NCBI RefSeq assembly: GCF_021155765.1
Contig: NC_060114.1
Location: 5,456,001-5,520,000 of the forward strand
Direction of reading: 5' to 3'
Origin: Diprion similis
Taxonomy: Eukaryota > Arthropoda > Insecta > Hymenoptera > Diprionidae
Length of the DNA stretch: 64,000 bases
The position numbers and the translations under genes were made by a program. A model generated the notes under the pieces. That model was not told where the DNA came from, did no database searches, and saw only the letters and a list, made by a program, of their open reading frames with translations. Shown here one piece after another: positions 33,097 to 45,095 of the stretch (within the stretch, counting starts at the first letter, position 1; each line of letters begins with the position of its first letter).

Positions 33097-36000
33097 ATGT
33101 CGAAGATAACAAACTTTTTCGGCTTATTAGGATTAGGATGTTTCTTCTCGGTGCTTTTATTCTTCAATGGGAAATATGACAGCCCTTCAATGCACGAAAT
33201 ACAGCCGTCGGCAGCCTTTCTTGAGGCAGAGAAAAACGTAAGTTCGATCAGAAATCCTGACTGCGAATTAATTAAGCTTATCAGCTTTCTTGTTATCAAA
33301 CATTATTCGATTAGATACATGAAATACACCCACAGAATTTTACAATCCGGAAGTATGGATATCCATATCAATTAATATGAGTATCAAACTGTCGAATCAA
33401 ATTATATCTCAGAGGAATTGGTCGCTCGATAAGATATTTTGTAAGCAGCATGTACAAGTCTATACACTTACGTAATAATACGTACGCATATATGTATACA
33501 ACGATTGCATGAGCCAGACTGACAACAGAAATTATTACCAATCTAATGCTACCGAATCATGATCTATATTTTGTCTACACTTGAATTCCTGAACGTCAAT
33601 TTTTCTCCAAAAAAGTAAACGTCGAAGGAAAATGATTGTGGGGTTTCATTCCCAACCTTTTCAGCAGCACTGCTTACAAGCTGGACGCTAGGAAATAAGT
33701 TTTTCATTTCCGTGTGCTGAGCGTTCATCTGTTCAAATATCGCCTTGGTATTTGGTAGCAACAGAAATATGTTAAATGAACCAATCGCCAGAATGATCCA
33801 GTCGCCAGAATGATCAAGAAGCTAATATCACAACTGAAATAGATTTTATAAAAATGGTCTTAAAATCGATGGTCATTTTTTAATCACTGTTGTTTGGGTG
33901 CTTTTGAATTTAAAAAAAATGGGTCTGTTCACTTATGACCTTGGAGACGACAAAAAGGAGCGAATACAACTGTTATTATGATCGGATTTGTAAATTTTTT
34001 AATTAAAAAATTGATCATTTTTATTTAACGTTGAATATTATATTGATTCTAAGTCGAAATCAATAAACAGAAATTTAATAGCGTATTACCATTAGAAAAA
34101 CAATACCGCTATAGAAGAATATAGTATCCTTCAAATTGATTGTTTTATTTTCAGTCTTTCAGCGAACAATAATTTTTATTTCTTTCCTAATGCCACACAT
34201 AATTATTTCAGAATACCACAGCTAATAAGAAACGAAATGATTCCAAATCGAAAGTTATCGAAGAAATCCTTAATAGGCAGAGAGAATTCATCAACACCGA
34301 CATGAAGGGCTACCAATATCCCAACGGAAAATACAATATCAGTGCCAGGTGAGGAAACTGTTCTTAACGACTGAATCTTCTCACATTTTTAACTCGCTCT
34401 ACTCTGTCATCCTAAAGCTTCCAAATTCTGCCAAGGTTTTGAATTCGTAGAAAATTCATATTGCATTTCAGCAAACTTGAGGATTTTTTGATGGAAAGGA
34501 ATGGAACACCGATCAGAAATATAATCGTGACAACGTGGCGAAGCGGAAGCACATTTTTGGGCGATATTCTCAACGCGCATCCGGCAGACTTTTACCACTT
34601 CGAGCCGCTGGTGGCTTTCGATGAAATTAAAATTCGCGGTCCACCCTTGGCCGAAAAGGCTTTGAATGTGACCAAGGATCTACTGAACTGTGAATACAGA
34701 AATCTTGGTAATTTTTATTTCCATCTTACATTCGTCACTATTCTTAGTACTTCTCAATCAGTACAACCCAACCAACGGTAATGGTGAAAATTAACAAATG
34801 CAGTATCCGAATGTTCACGTCCGAGCTTTGTCAAATTTTTATGCAGCCTGGCCTCCCCAACCTTCTGTATCTATCAAACTCGGTTTATAATGGGGGTACT
34901 TTAGTCAATTTCGACGTTGTCGTATATATCTCGAAGTATTCAAGTCCGCGTATGTCAAATGCAAAAAAATGCGTAACAGCCCCACTGTACATGCAATTTT
35001 GAACAAAATCACTCCCACACGTTTTCGTTCAACGCAAAATTGAAGAAATGGCATGACTTCTATCAATTTACTATCGTAACATCGTATTGGAGTGGTTCTG
35101 TTCAGAATTGCATGGAGCATGGGGCTGCTGTGCCTTTTGTGAGTTATAGATACTTGAACTTGGGTAGTTTGATATTATAGACACGACAGCGTCAAAATTA
35201 ACCTCGGCCCTCCCCTTAAGGTCAAGCAGGTAATGCGAATTTTTTTCTGATCATGCAGATCCGAAATAATTTGTGTAGCAATTAGAGAAGGCCAAGCAGA
35301 CTTTCATCGTCAACTGCTTGATGACTGATTACTGCTTCGAGTCATCGCAATAACGTACAGTCGGACCTCTCTATAAGTCCGTTCAGGCCCCCAAGGAGAA
35401 GAGTTTTCCTAACAATAAGAAATGAGGTACCCTCACTTTGCACTTTTCACCAAGCTATCATTCGTTTTCCGTCTCTTTCTTTCTTCGCACCGCTACGTCC
35501 ACCGTGTAAGATAGAAGGTGGGGATAGATTTTTACTAAAATTCCACCAGGTACCGCTCTGACAGAGGTACTCGAAAAGGTAGCAAATTTGAATTTCCGTC
35601 ACTCATTTGTTCACTTGGATACTTTTTTACGCAACATTCTTTACCCATCGCGTGAAAAGGTTTTATAAAGCGTCAAATCTGTATTTATGATTTTTTCACA
35701 CGGTGTCCTTTACAGTACAATTGTTTGACAGACGCGCGATGTGACCGTTTAGGTTAGGTCAAGGTTAGGCAACACTCAACTCGAGCTCTGACGCGCGATG
35801 TTGGCAGTTAAGGTTAGGCAACACTCAACTTGAGCTCTGACGAGCGATGTTGGTAGTTTAGGTTAGGTTGGGCTTTAGCAACACTCAACTTGAGCTCTGA
35901 CACGCGATGTTAGCAGTTTAGGTTAGCTTAAGGTTAGACAACACCTAAGTCGAACTCTGACGAGCGATATTGGCAGCTTAGGTTAGGTTAAGGTTAGGTA

Positions 36001-37557
36001 ATACTCAATTTGAGCTCTAATTGGCGTATTTCTGCAGCAGAGCCACCTGGATGAGGTCTTTAGAAATGCCATTTAAAAATTACGAGGCTAGGGGTCCTGC
36101 CGACCCACCTGTCTATCTTACACCGTGGCTACGTCTTAATATGACCTGCTGTTCGAGTGGGGAAACGTTGCTAGCGAGAAATTGGGGAAACGTACTTATT
36201 GAGAGGCTGGATTGCAAAATAATTCTCCGCTTGCCCGCAGAAGATTTAAAATCTCATGACGCGTTTCGAGTAATTGCCTCCCCTGTCTTGCAGACAAAAA
36301 AATATCGCCACGGTACAATTTCGTCGACCAATAGGGATCCATTATTTTGCGCATGCGCCGTCGGTCACTCATTGTCAGTTTGATAAGATTCACTATTTCT
36401 TCTCCCGATAGAGAGTGTTGATTTCAATTCTGAATTTCAGACGAATATATTGAATACGGGAAAACACATTCCTTGGTTTTCGATCGCAACACGCATTTGT
36501 GGAAGCAATGCCGAGCTCACAAAGGCCTGTGCTATAACCACCAGTTCCTCAGCGCGATGTGTAAGCTATTTCCATTCCAATCCATGAAAATTGTACGTCT
36601 CAGACTACAAGTTGCACAGGAGCTTCTGGCAGATGAAAAGTTCGTATATGGTTATTGGTATAACACGTGATACAACCACAGTCTGACATCCTTTACTTCA
36701 TTTGGTCTAATCACGGCCGTTTTCCAGATTAGCCGTACGGATGGTGCTTTTGGTCAGAGATCCTCGCGGGACTGTTCAATCAAGAAAACATCACTACTGG
36801 TGTAAACCACATCCTGACTGTTCCGATCCAGCTTCGTTGTGTGCAGATCTAGCTTCAGATTACAAAGTAGCGATGAAACTGTTAAAAAAATACCCAACCA
36901 GATTTATGTATGTTATCATTTCATATCACAATTATTTTTGCAAGTGCAAACTATTAAGTAAAGAAGAACACGTCCCGTTGAACGAATACTTTTATAAGTA
37001 TAAATATACATATCTAATTGTTAGAAAATGAAGCTAAACAAGCTGGCAACTGGCATTAGTCATCAATCGTCGCGCATCCAATACCCTGAACGGATACCAA
37101 AATTGAAACATGATTGATAAAGTGGTGAACTTGTGGATCTTTCACGTGATAATTCGGCAAAATAAATTATGATGAATTGTCTTTAGCTATGTTCTCTAAG
37201 TAGGTTTGATAATAATAAGATATCTCATTTCGTAGGATAATACGATATGAAGATCTTTCCCTGGATCCGTACAAACACGTTGCAGAACTTTATAAATTTT
37301 ACGGACTTGATCTTCGTCCGAGGACGAAGCAGTTTCTCGATTCTCATACGAAAGTGAAGAGGGGTGATCACATGAGTACTTTTCGGAAGTCATCGACTGC
37401 TCCGTTTCATTGGAAAACAGAGTTCACATTCGAGGAAGTGGAGGAGGTTCAGCAATCCTGCGCGATTGCAATGAAATACTGGGGTTACGTTCCGGCGATG
37501 AACGCCACTCATCAGCAGGAATTCAACCCTGTGACAGACTATGTGCTCCGATTATGA
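33097..37557 (+). CDS. Carbohydrate sulfotransferase-like gene 6 (404 aa, intact)
   Basis: Exons: 33097-33237, 34212-34348, 34472-34707, 36441-36639, 36728-36907 and 37236-37557 (TGA), with GT-AG introns. I chose the ATG at 33097 because it aligns with gene 4; an in-frame ATG at 33082 would add five residues. The anchor is MSKITNFFGLLGLGCFFSVLLFF. The PAPS loop TTWRSGSTFLG is near 113-122, FEPLVAF follows, and VRDPRGTVQSR is in exon 5. Exon 6 starts IIRYEDLSLDP. This is the most diverged copy of the cluster: KTHSLVF replaces KPHPWVF in exon 4, KRGDHMSTFRK replaces the NKGGVSSTFRN stretch in exon 6, and the NYT sequon is lost (DYV). Intron 3 is long (1.7 kb) and holds a minisatellite. The gene ends about 0.5 kb before the satellite array. 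I see no disabling change. Confidence 0.9.
35358..35376 (+). mobile_element. Possible Tc1/mariner-type terminal inverted repeat
   Basis: TA followed by CAGTCGGACCTCTCTATAA resembles the CAGTcgaACCTCTCTATAA ends of many insect pogo/mariner-related elements. No matching reverse-complement end was found in the next kilobase, so this is at best one end of a broken element in intron 3 of gene 6. Confidence 0.35.
35731..36018 (+). repeat. 60-bp minisatellite with TTAGG-type motifs
   Basis: Five units begin at 35731, 35790, 35839, 35899 and 35959. Units are 59, 49, 60, 60 and about 60 bp. Each contains GA(C)GCGCGATG-like sequence, one or two TTAGGTTAGG-like blocks and CAACACTCAACTTGAGCTCT. TTAGG is the common insect telomere repeat, but here it is only part of a longer unit. 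The array is in intron 3 of gene 6. Confidence 0.8.
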
Positions 37558-38046
37558 GAGATTCGGTGAAATATGAAGGGCTGCAATATTCTTTGGAATT
37601 CGTATTCTATAAGCGTGATATACTATAATATAATATAGTGGAGACTTTTTACACAATTATTATATCTGAACACTTATCATTGAAAATTTGTTATTGTAGT
37701 TCGTAAGCGCAATTTGAGTTGCATCTTGCGTACATGAGCAATGCATCTCTGCGGAAAACAAAATGTATAGCACTGTGTTGTTCCTACCTTACGTAACCTG
37801 GTATTAAATGAATAGATTCTATATGAATTTATGCGTATTTTCGTCGTATCATCAGAGGTGTTACTCCTATGATGCTCCGAATACCTATTTGGCCGTCCTC
37901 GAGGTTATCAGGGTGAAGAAAGAATCATTTAAATCAATTCTGAGGGGATGAGGTTGCTGCTCGACATAGAAGGTAGATTGGGCATAAAGAAGATGAGCTG
38001 TTAGACCAATTTTGAGAAAGAATCGATGATTTCGTTCCAGCTCTAC
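37558..38046. other. Gap between gene 6 and the satellite array
   Basis: No gene is supported. From about 37930 there are faint matches to the satellite (TAAATCAATTCTGAGG against CAAATCAATTCGGAGA), which suggests one very degraded monomer at the border. Confidence 0.5.
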
Positions 38047-38439
38047 ATCAACGTAATTTTGCAAGAGAAATCGATCAGGCGCAGTCTCAATACGCTGCGA
38101 GCAACAGATCAAAAGTTACAGCCAAAAAACCGCGGATTTTCATCGTCATTTCTCTGCTGTTGGTCCTACGCTTTTTTTTTATGTGTTTTTCAAGTTCCTG
38201 GGGTTCCAATTAGCCATGAAGCGGTCATACAAATCAATTCGGAGACCAGAAATTTTCGGCTCCGAAAATCGCGGAAAAAGTAAGGCTAACCCCTTTGGAT
38301 TTTTGGCAAAAATTTCGACGACGTTGGAAAGTGCTGCAATTGATTCTTTGGGGCACTATTTCGACGTAATTTTGCGAGACAAATCGATTGAGCGCAGTCC
38401 CAATACGCTGCGAGCAACGGATCAAAATTTACAGCCAAA

Positions 38440-39790
38440 AAACCGCAGATTTTCATCGTCATTTCTCTGCTGTTGGTCTTACGGTTTTTTTGATGTGTTT
38501 TTCAAGTTTCTGGGTTTCCAATTAGCCGAGAAACGGTCATACAAATCAATTCGGAGACCAGAAATTTTCGGCTCCGGAAATCGCGAAAAAAGTAAGGCTA
38601 ACCCCTTTGGATTTTTGGCGAAAATTTCGACGACTTTGATAAGTGCTGCAATTGATTTTTTGAGGCACTATTCCGACGTGATTTTGCGAGACAAATCGAT
38701 TCAGCGCAGTCCCAATACGTTGCGAGCAACGAATCAAAAGTTACAGCCAAAAAACTGCAGATTTTCATCGTCATTTCTCTGCTGTTGGTCCTACGCTTTT
38801 TCTGATGTGTTTTTCGAGTTCCTGGGGTTCCAATTAGCCAAGAAACGGTCATACAAATCGATTCGGGAACCAGAAATTGTCGGCTCCGAAAATCGCAAAA
38901 AAAGTAAGGCTAACCCCTTTGGATTTTTGGCAAAAATTTCGACGACGTTGGATAGTGCTGTAATTGATTCTTTGGGGCAATATTCCGACGTGATTTTGCG
39001 GGACAAATCGATTCAGCGCAGTCCCAATACGTTGCGAGCAACGAATCAAAAGTTACAGCCAAAAAACTGCAGATTTTCATCGTCATTTCTCTGCTGTTGG
39101 TCCTCCGCTTTTTTTGATGTGTTTTTCGAGTTCCTGGGGTTCCAATTAGCCATCAACAGTCAAACAAATCAATTCGGAGACCAGAAATTCTCGGCTCCGA
39201 AAATCGCAAAAAAAAGTAAGGTTGACCCCTTTGGATTTTTGGCAAAAATTTCGACGACGTTGGAAAGTGCTGCAATTGATTCTTTGGGACACTATTCCAA
39301 AGTAATTTTGCGAGACAAATTGATTCAGCGCAGTCCCAATACGCTGCGAGCAACGGATCAAAAGTGACAGCCAAAAAACTGCAGATCTCCATCGTCATTT
39401 CTCTGCTGTTGGTCCTACGCTTTTTCTGATGTGTTTTTCGAGTTCCTGGGGTTCCAATTAGCCAAAAAACGGTCATACAAATCAATTCGGAGACCAGAAA
39501 TTTTCGGCTCCGAAAATCGCAAAAAAAGTGAGGCTAACCCCTTTGGATTTTTGGCGAAAATTTCGACGACTTCGAAAAGTGCTGCAATTGATTTCTTGGG
39601 GCACTATTCCGACGTCATTTTGCGAGACAAATCGATTGAGCGCAGTCCCAATACGCTGCGAGCAACGGATCAAAAGTTACAGCAAAAAAACTGCAGATTT
39701 TCATCGTCATTTCTCTGCTGTTGGTCCTACGCATTTTTTAATGTGTTTTTCGAGTTCCTGGGGTTCCAATTAGCCAAAAAACGGTCATAC
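38440..39790 (+). repeat. Edge-type monomer block, original copy
   Basis: These monomers carry rare shared variants (GGTCTTACGGTTTTTTTGATG, TTCCTCTG-free CTCCGCTTTTTTTG, an 8-A run after AATCGC, AAAGTGACAGCC). All recur at about 43744-45095, offset by 5304-5305 bp, which is 17 monomers. This copy lacks one base near 39155 (CATCAACAG against CATGAAACAG), which breaks its long frame. Confidence 0.85.
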
Positions 39791-42700
39791 AAATCAATTC
39801 GGAGACCAGAAATTTTCGGCTCTGAAAATCGCAAAAAAAGTAAGGCTAACCCCTTTGGATTTTTGGCGAAAATTTCGACGACTTTGAAAAGTGCTGCAAT
39901 TGATTTCTTGGGGCACTATTCCGACGTCATTTTGCGAGACAAATCGATTGAGCGCAGTCCCAATACGCTGCGAGCAACGGATCAAAAGTTACAGCAAAAA
40001 AACTGCAGATTTTCATCGTCATTTCTCTGCTGTTGGTCCTACGCATTTTTTAATGTGTTTTTCGAGTTCCTGGGGTTCCAATTAGCCAAAAAACGGTCAT
40101 ACAAATCAATTCGGAGACCAGAAATTTTCGGCTCTGAAAATCGCAAAAAAAGTAAGGCTAACCCCTTTGGATTTTTGGCGAAAATTTCGACGACTTTGAA
40201 AAGTGCTGCAATCGATTTCTTGGGGCACTATTCCGACGTCATTTTGCGAGACAAATCGATTGAGCGCAGTCTTAATACGCTGCAAGCAACGGATCAAAAG
40301 TTACAGCCAAAAAACTGCAGATTTTCATCGTCATTTCTCTGCTGTTGGTCCTACGCTTTTTTTGATGTGTTTTTCGAGTTCCTGGGGTTCCAATTAGCCG
40401 AAAAACGGTCATACAAATCAATTCAGAGACCAGAAATTTTCGACTCCGAAAATCGCAAAAAAAGTGAGGCTAACCCCTTTGGATTTTTGGCGAAAATTTC
40501 GACGACTTTGAAAAGTGCTGCAATCGATTTCTTGGGGCACTATTCCGACGTCATTTTGCGAGACAAATCGATTGAGCGCAGTCTTAATACGCTGCAAGCG
40601 ACGGATCAAAAGTTACAGCCAAAAAACTGCAGATTTTCATCGTCATTTCTCTGCTGTTGGTCCTACGCTTTTTTTGATGTGTTTTTCGAGTTCCTGGTGT
40701 TCCAAATAGCCAAAAAACGGTCATACAAATCAATTCGGAGACCAGAAATTTCCGGCTCCGAAAATCGCAAAAAAAGTAAGGCTAACCCCTTTGGATTTTT
40801 GGCGAAAATTTCGACGACTTTGAAAAATGCTGCAATCGATTTCTTGGGGCACTATTCCGACGTCATTTTGCGAGACAAATCGATTGAGCGCAGTCTCAAT
40901 ACGCTGCGAGCAACGGATCAAAAGTTACAGCCAAAAAACTGCAGATTTTCATCGTCATTTCTCTGCTGTTGGTCCTACGCTTTTTTTGATGTGTTTTTCG
41001 AGTTCCTGGGGTTCCAATTAGCCAAAAAACGGTCATACAAATCAATTCGGAGACCAGAAATTTTCGGCTCCGAAAATCGCAAAAAAAGTCAGGCTAACCC
41101 CTTTGGATTTTTGGCGAAAATTTCGACGACTTTGAAAAGTGCTGCAATCGATTTCTTGGGGCACTATTCCGACGTCATTTTGCGAGACAAATCGATTGAG
41201 CGCAGTCTTAATACGCTGCGAGCAACGAATCAAAAGTTACAGCCAAAAAACTGCAGATTTTCATCGTCATTTCTCTGCTGTTGGTCCTACGCTTTTTTTG
41301 ATGTGTTTTTCGAGTTCCTGGGGTTCCAATTAGCCAAAAAACGGTCATACAAATCAATTCGGAGACCAGAAATTTTCGGCTCCGAAAATCGCAAAAAAAG
41401 TAAGGCTAACCCCTTTGGATTTTTGGCGAAAATTTCGACGACTTTGAAAAGTGCTGCGATTGATTTTTTGAGGCACTATTCCGACGTAATTTTGCGAGAC
41501 AAATCGATTGAGCGCAGTCCCAATACGCTGCGACCAACGGATCAAAAGTTACAGCCAAAAAACTGCAGATTTTCATCGTCATTTCTCTGCTGTTGGTCCT
41601 ACGCTTTTTTTGATGTGTTTTTCGAGTTCCTGGGGTTCCAATTAGCCAAAAAACGGTTATACAAATCAATTCGGAGACCAGAAATTTCCGGCTCCGAAAA
41701 TCGCAAAAAAAGTAAGGCTACCCCCTTTGGATTTTTGGCGAAAATTTCGAGGACTTTAAAAAATGCTGCAATTGATTTTTTGAGGCACTATTCCGACGTA
41801 ATTTTGCGAGACAAATCGATTGAGCGCAGTCCCAATACGCTGCGAGCAACGGATCAAAAGTTACAGCCAAAAAACTGCAGATTTTCATCGTCATTTCTCT
41901 GCTGTTGGTCCTACGCTTTTTTTGATGCGTTTTTCGAGTTCCTGGGGTTCCAATTAGCCAAAAAACGGTCATACAAATCAATTCGGAGACCAGAAATTTT
42001 CGGCTCCGAAAATCGCAAAAAAAGTAAGGCTAACCCCTTTGGATTTTTGGCGAAAATTTCGACGACTTTGAAAAGTGCTGCAATCGATTTCTTGGGGCAC
42101 TATTCCGACGTCATTTTGCGAGACAAATCGATTGAGCGCAGTCTTAATACGCTTCGAGCAACGGATCAAAAGTTACAGCCAAAAAACTGCAGATTTTCAT
42201 CGTCATTTCTCTGCTGTTGGTCCTACGCTTTTTTTGATGTGTTTTTCGAGTTCCTGGGGTTCCAATTAGCCAAAAAACGGTCATACAAATCAATTCGGAG
42301 ACCAGAAATTTTCGGCTCCGAAAATCGCAAAAAAAGTAAGGCTAACCCCTTTGGATTTTTGGCGAAAATTTCGACGACTTTGAAAAGTGCTGCAATTGAT
42401 TTTTTGAGGCACTATTCCGACGTAATTTTGCGAGACAAATCGATTGAGCGCAGTCTCAATACGCTGCGAGCAACGGATCAAAAGTTACAGCCAAAAAACT
42501 ACAGATTTTCATCGTTATTTCTCTGCTATTAGTCCTACGCTTTTTTTGATGTGTTTTTCGAGTTCCTGGGGTTCCAATTAGCCAAAAAACGGTCATACAA
42601 ATCAATTCGGAGACCAGAAATTTCCGGCTCCGAAAATCGCAAAAAAAGTAAGGCTAACCCCTTTGGATTTTTGGCGAAAATTTCGACGACTTTGAAAAAT

Positions 42701-43743
42701 GCTGCAATTGATTTTTTGAGGCACTATTCCGACGTAATTTTGCGAGACAAATCGATTGAGCGCAGTCCCAATACGCTGCGAGCAACGGATCAAAAGTTAC
42801 AGCCAAAAAACTGCAGATTTTCATCGTCATTTCTCTGCTGTTGGTCCTACGCTTTTTTTGATGTGTTTTTCGAGTTCCTGGGGTTCCAATTAGCCAAAAA
42901 ACGGTCATACAAATCAATTCGGAGACCAGAAATTTTCGGCTCCGAAAATCGCAAAAAAAGTCAGGCTAACCCCTTTGGATTTTTGGCGAAAATTTCGACG
43001 ACTTTGAAAAGTGCTGCGATCGATTTCTTGGGGCACTATTCCGACGTCATTTTGCGAGACAAATCGATTGAGCGCAGTCTTAATACGCTGCGAGCAACGA
43101 ATCAAAAGTTACAGCCAAAATACTGCAGATTTTCATCGTCATTTCTCTGCTGTTGGTCCTACGCTTTTTTTGATGTGTTTTTCGAGTTCCTGGGGTTCCA
43201 ATTAGCCAAAAAACGGTCATACAAATCAATTCGGAGACCAGAAATTTTCGGCTCCGAAAATCGCAAAAAAAGTAAGGCTAACCCCTTTGGATTTTTGGCG
43301 AAAATTTCGACGACTTTGAAAAATGCTGCAATTGATTTTTTGAGGCACTATTCCGACGTAATTTTGCGAGACAAATCGATTGAGCGCAGTCCCAATACGC
43401 TGCGACCAACGGATCAAAAGTTACAGCCAAAAAACTGCAGATTTTCATCGTCATTTCTCTGCTGTTGGTCCTACGCTTTTTTTGATGTGTTTTTCGAGTT
43501 CCTGGGGTTCCAATTAGCCAAAAAACGGTCATACGAATCAATTCGGAGACCAGAAATTTTCGGCTCCGAAAATCGCAAAAAAAGTCAGGCTAACCCCTTT
43601 GGATTTTTGGCGACAATTTCGACGACTTTGAAAAGTGCTGCGATCGATTTCTTGGGGCACTATTCCGACGTCATTTTGCGAGACAAATCGATTGAGCGCA
43701 GTCTTAATACGCTGCGAGCAACGGATCAAAAGTTACAGCCAAA

Positions 43744-45095
43744 AAACCGCAGATTTTCATCGTCATTTCTCTGCTGTTGGTCTTACGGTTTTTTTGATGT
43801 GTTTTTCAAGTTTCTGGGTTTCCAATTAGCCGAGAAACGGTCATACAAATCAATTCGGAGACCAGAAATTTTCGGCTCCGGAAATCGCGAAAAAAGTAAG
43901 GCTAACCCCTTTGGATTTTTGGCGAAAATTTCGACGACTTTGATAAGTGCTGCAATTGATTTTTTGAGGCACTATTCCGACGTGATTTTGCGAGACAAAT
44001 CGATTCAGCGCAGTCCCAATACGTTGCGAGCAACGAATCAAAAGTTACAGCCAAAAAACTGCAGATTTTCATCGTCATTTCTCTGCTGTTGGTCCTACGC
44101 TTTTTCTGATGTGTTTTTCGAGTTCCTGGGGTTCCAATTAGCCAAGAAACGGTCATACAAATCGATTCGGGAACCAGAAATTGTCGGCTCCGAAAATCGC
44201 AAAAAAAGTAAGGCTAACCCCTTTGGATTTTTGGCAAAAATTTCGACGACGTTGGATAGTGCTGTAATTGATTCTTTGGGGCAATATTCCGACGTGATTT
44301 TGCGGGACAAATCGATTCAGCGCAGTCCCAATACGTTGCGAGCAACGAATCAAAAGTTACAGCCAAAAAACTGCAGATTTTCATCGTCATTTCTTTGCTG
44401 TTGGTCCTCCGCTTTTTTTGATGTGTTTTTCGAGTTCCTGGGGTTCCAATTAGCCATGAAACAGTCAAACAAATCAATTCGGAGACCAGAAATTCTCGGC
44501 TCCGAAAATCGCAAAAAAAAGTAAGGCTGACTCCTTTGGATTTTTGGCAAAAATTTCGACGACGTTGGAAAGTGCTGCAATTGATTCTTTGGGACACTAT
44601 TCCAAAGTAATTTTGCGAGACAAATTGATTCAGCGCAGTCCCAATACGCTGCGAGCAACGGATCAAAAGTGACAGCCAAAAAACTGCAGATCTCCATCGT
44701 CATTTCTCTGCTGTTGGTCCTACGCTTTTTCTGATGTGTTTTTCGAGTTCCTGGGATTCCAATTAGCCAAAAAACGGTCATACAAATCAATTCGGAGACC
44801 AGAAATTTTCGGCTCCGAAAATCGCAAAAAAAGTGAGGCTAACCCCTTTGGATTTTTGGCGAAAATTTCGACGACTTCGAAAAGTGCTGCAATTGATTTC
44901 TTGGGGCTCTATTCCGACGTCATTTTGCGAGACAAATCGATTGAGCGCAGTCCCAATACGCTGCGAGCAACGGATCAAAAGTTACAGCAAAAAAACTGCA
45001 GATTTTCATCGTCATTTCTCTGCTGTTGGTCCTACGCATTTTTTAATGTGTTTTTCGAGTTCCTGGGGTTCCAATTAGCCAAAAAACGGTCATAC
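43744..45095 (+). repeat. Edge-type monomer block, copy inserted 5.3 kb inward
   Basis: This is the near-identical partner of 38440-39790, embedded among homogenised interior monomers. The sequence after it follows the first copy again with monomers missing: 45099 corresponds to 40106 (offset 16 monomers plus 1 bp) and 45463 to 41718 (offset 12 monomers plus 1 bp). Confidence 0.85.

Noticed and set aside
36021-36383. 120-codon frame in intron 3 of gene 6
   Set aside because: No recognisable domain. It directly follows the minisatellite and is absent from the other gene copies, so it is probably a chance frame in the intron.
38047-38360. CENP-B-box in the satellite monomer
   Set aside because: I looked for the NTTCGNNNNANNCGGGN pattern around TTCGACGACTTTG and TTCGGAGACC and it does not fit.
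39431-42532. Giant repetitive protein gene in the satellite
   Set aside because: The frame is open because the monomer is 312 bp (divisible by 3). There is no start context, and stops and one-base deletions interrupt it elsewhere without compensation. Variant sites are not concentrated at third codon positions.
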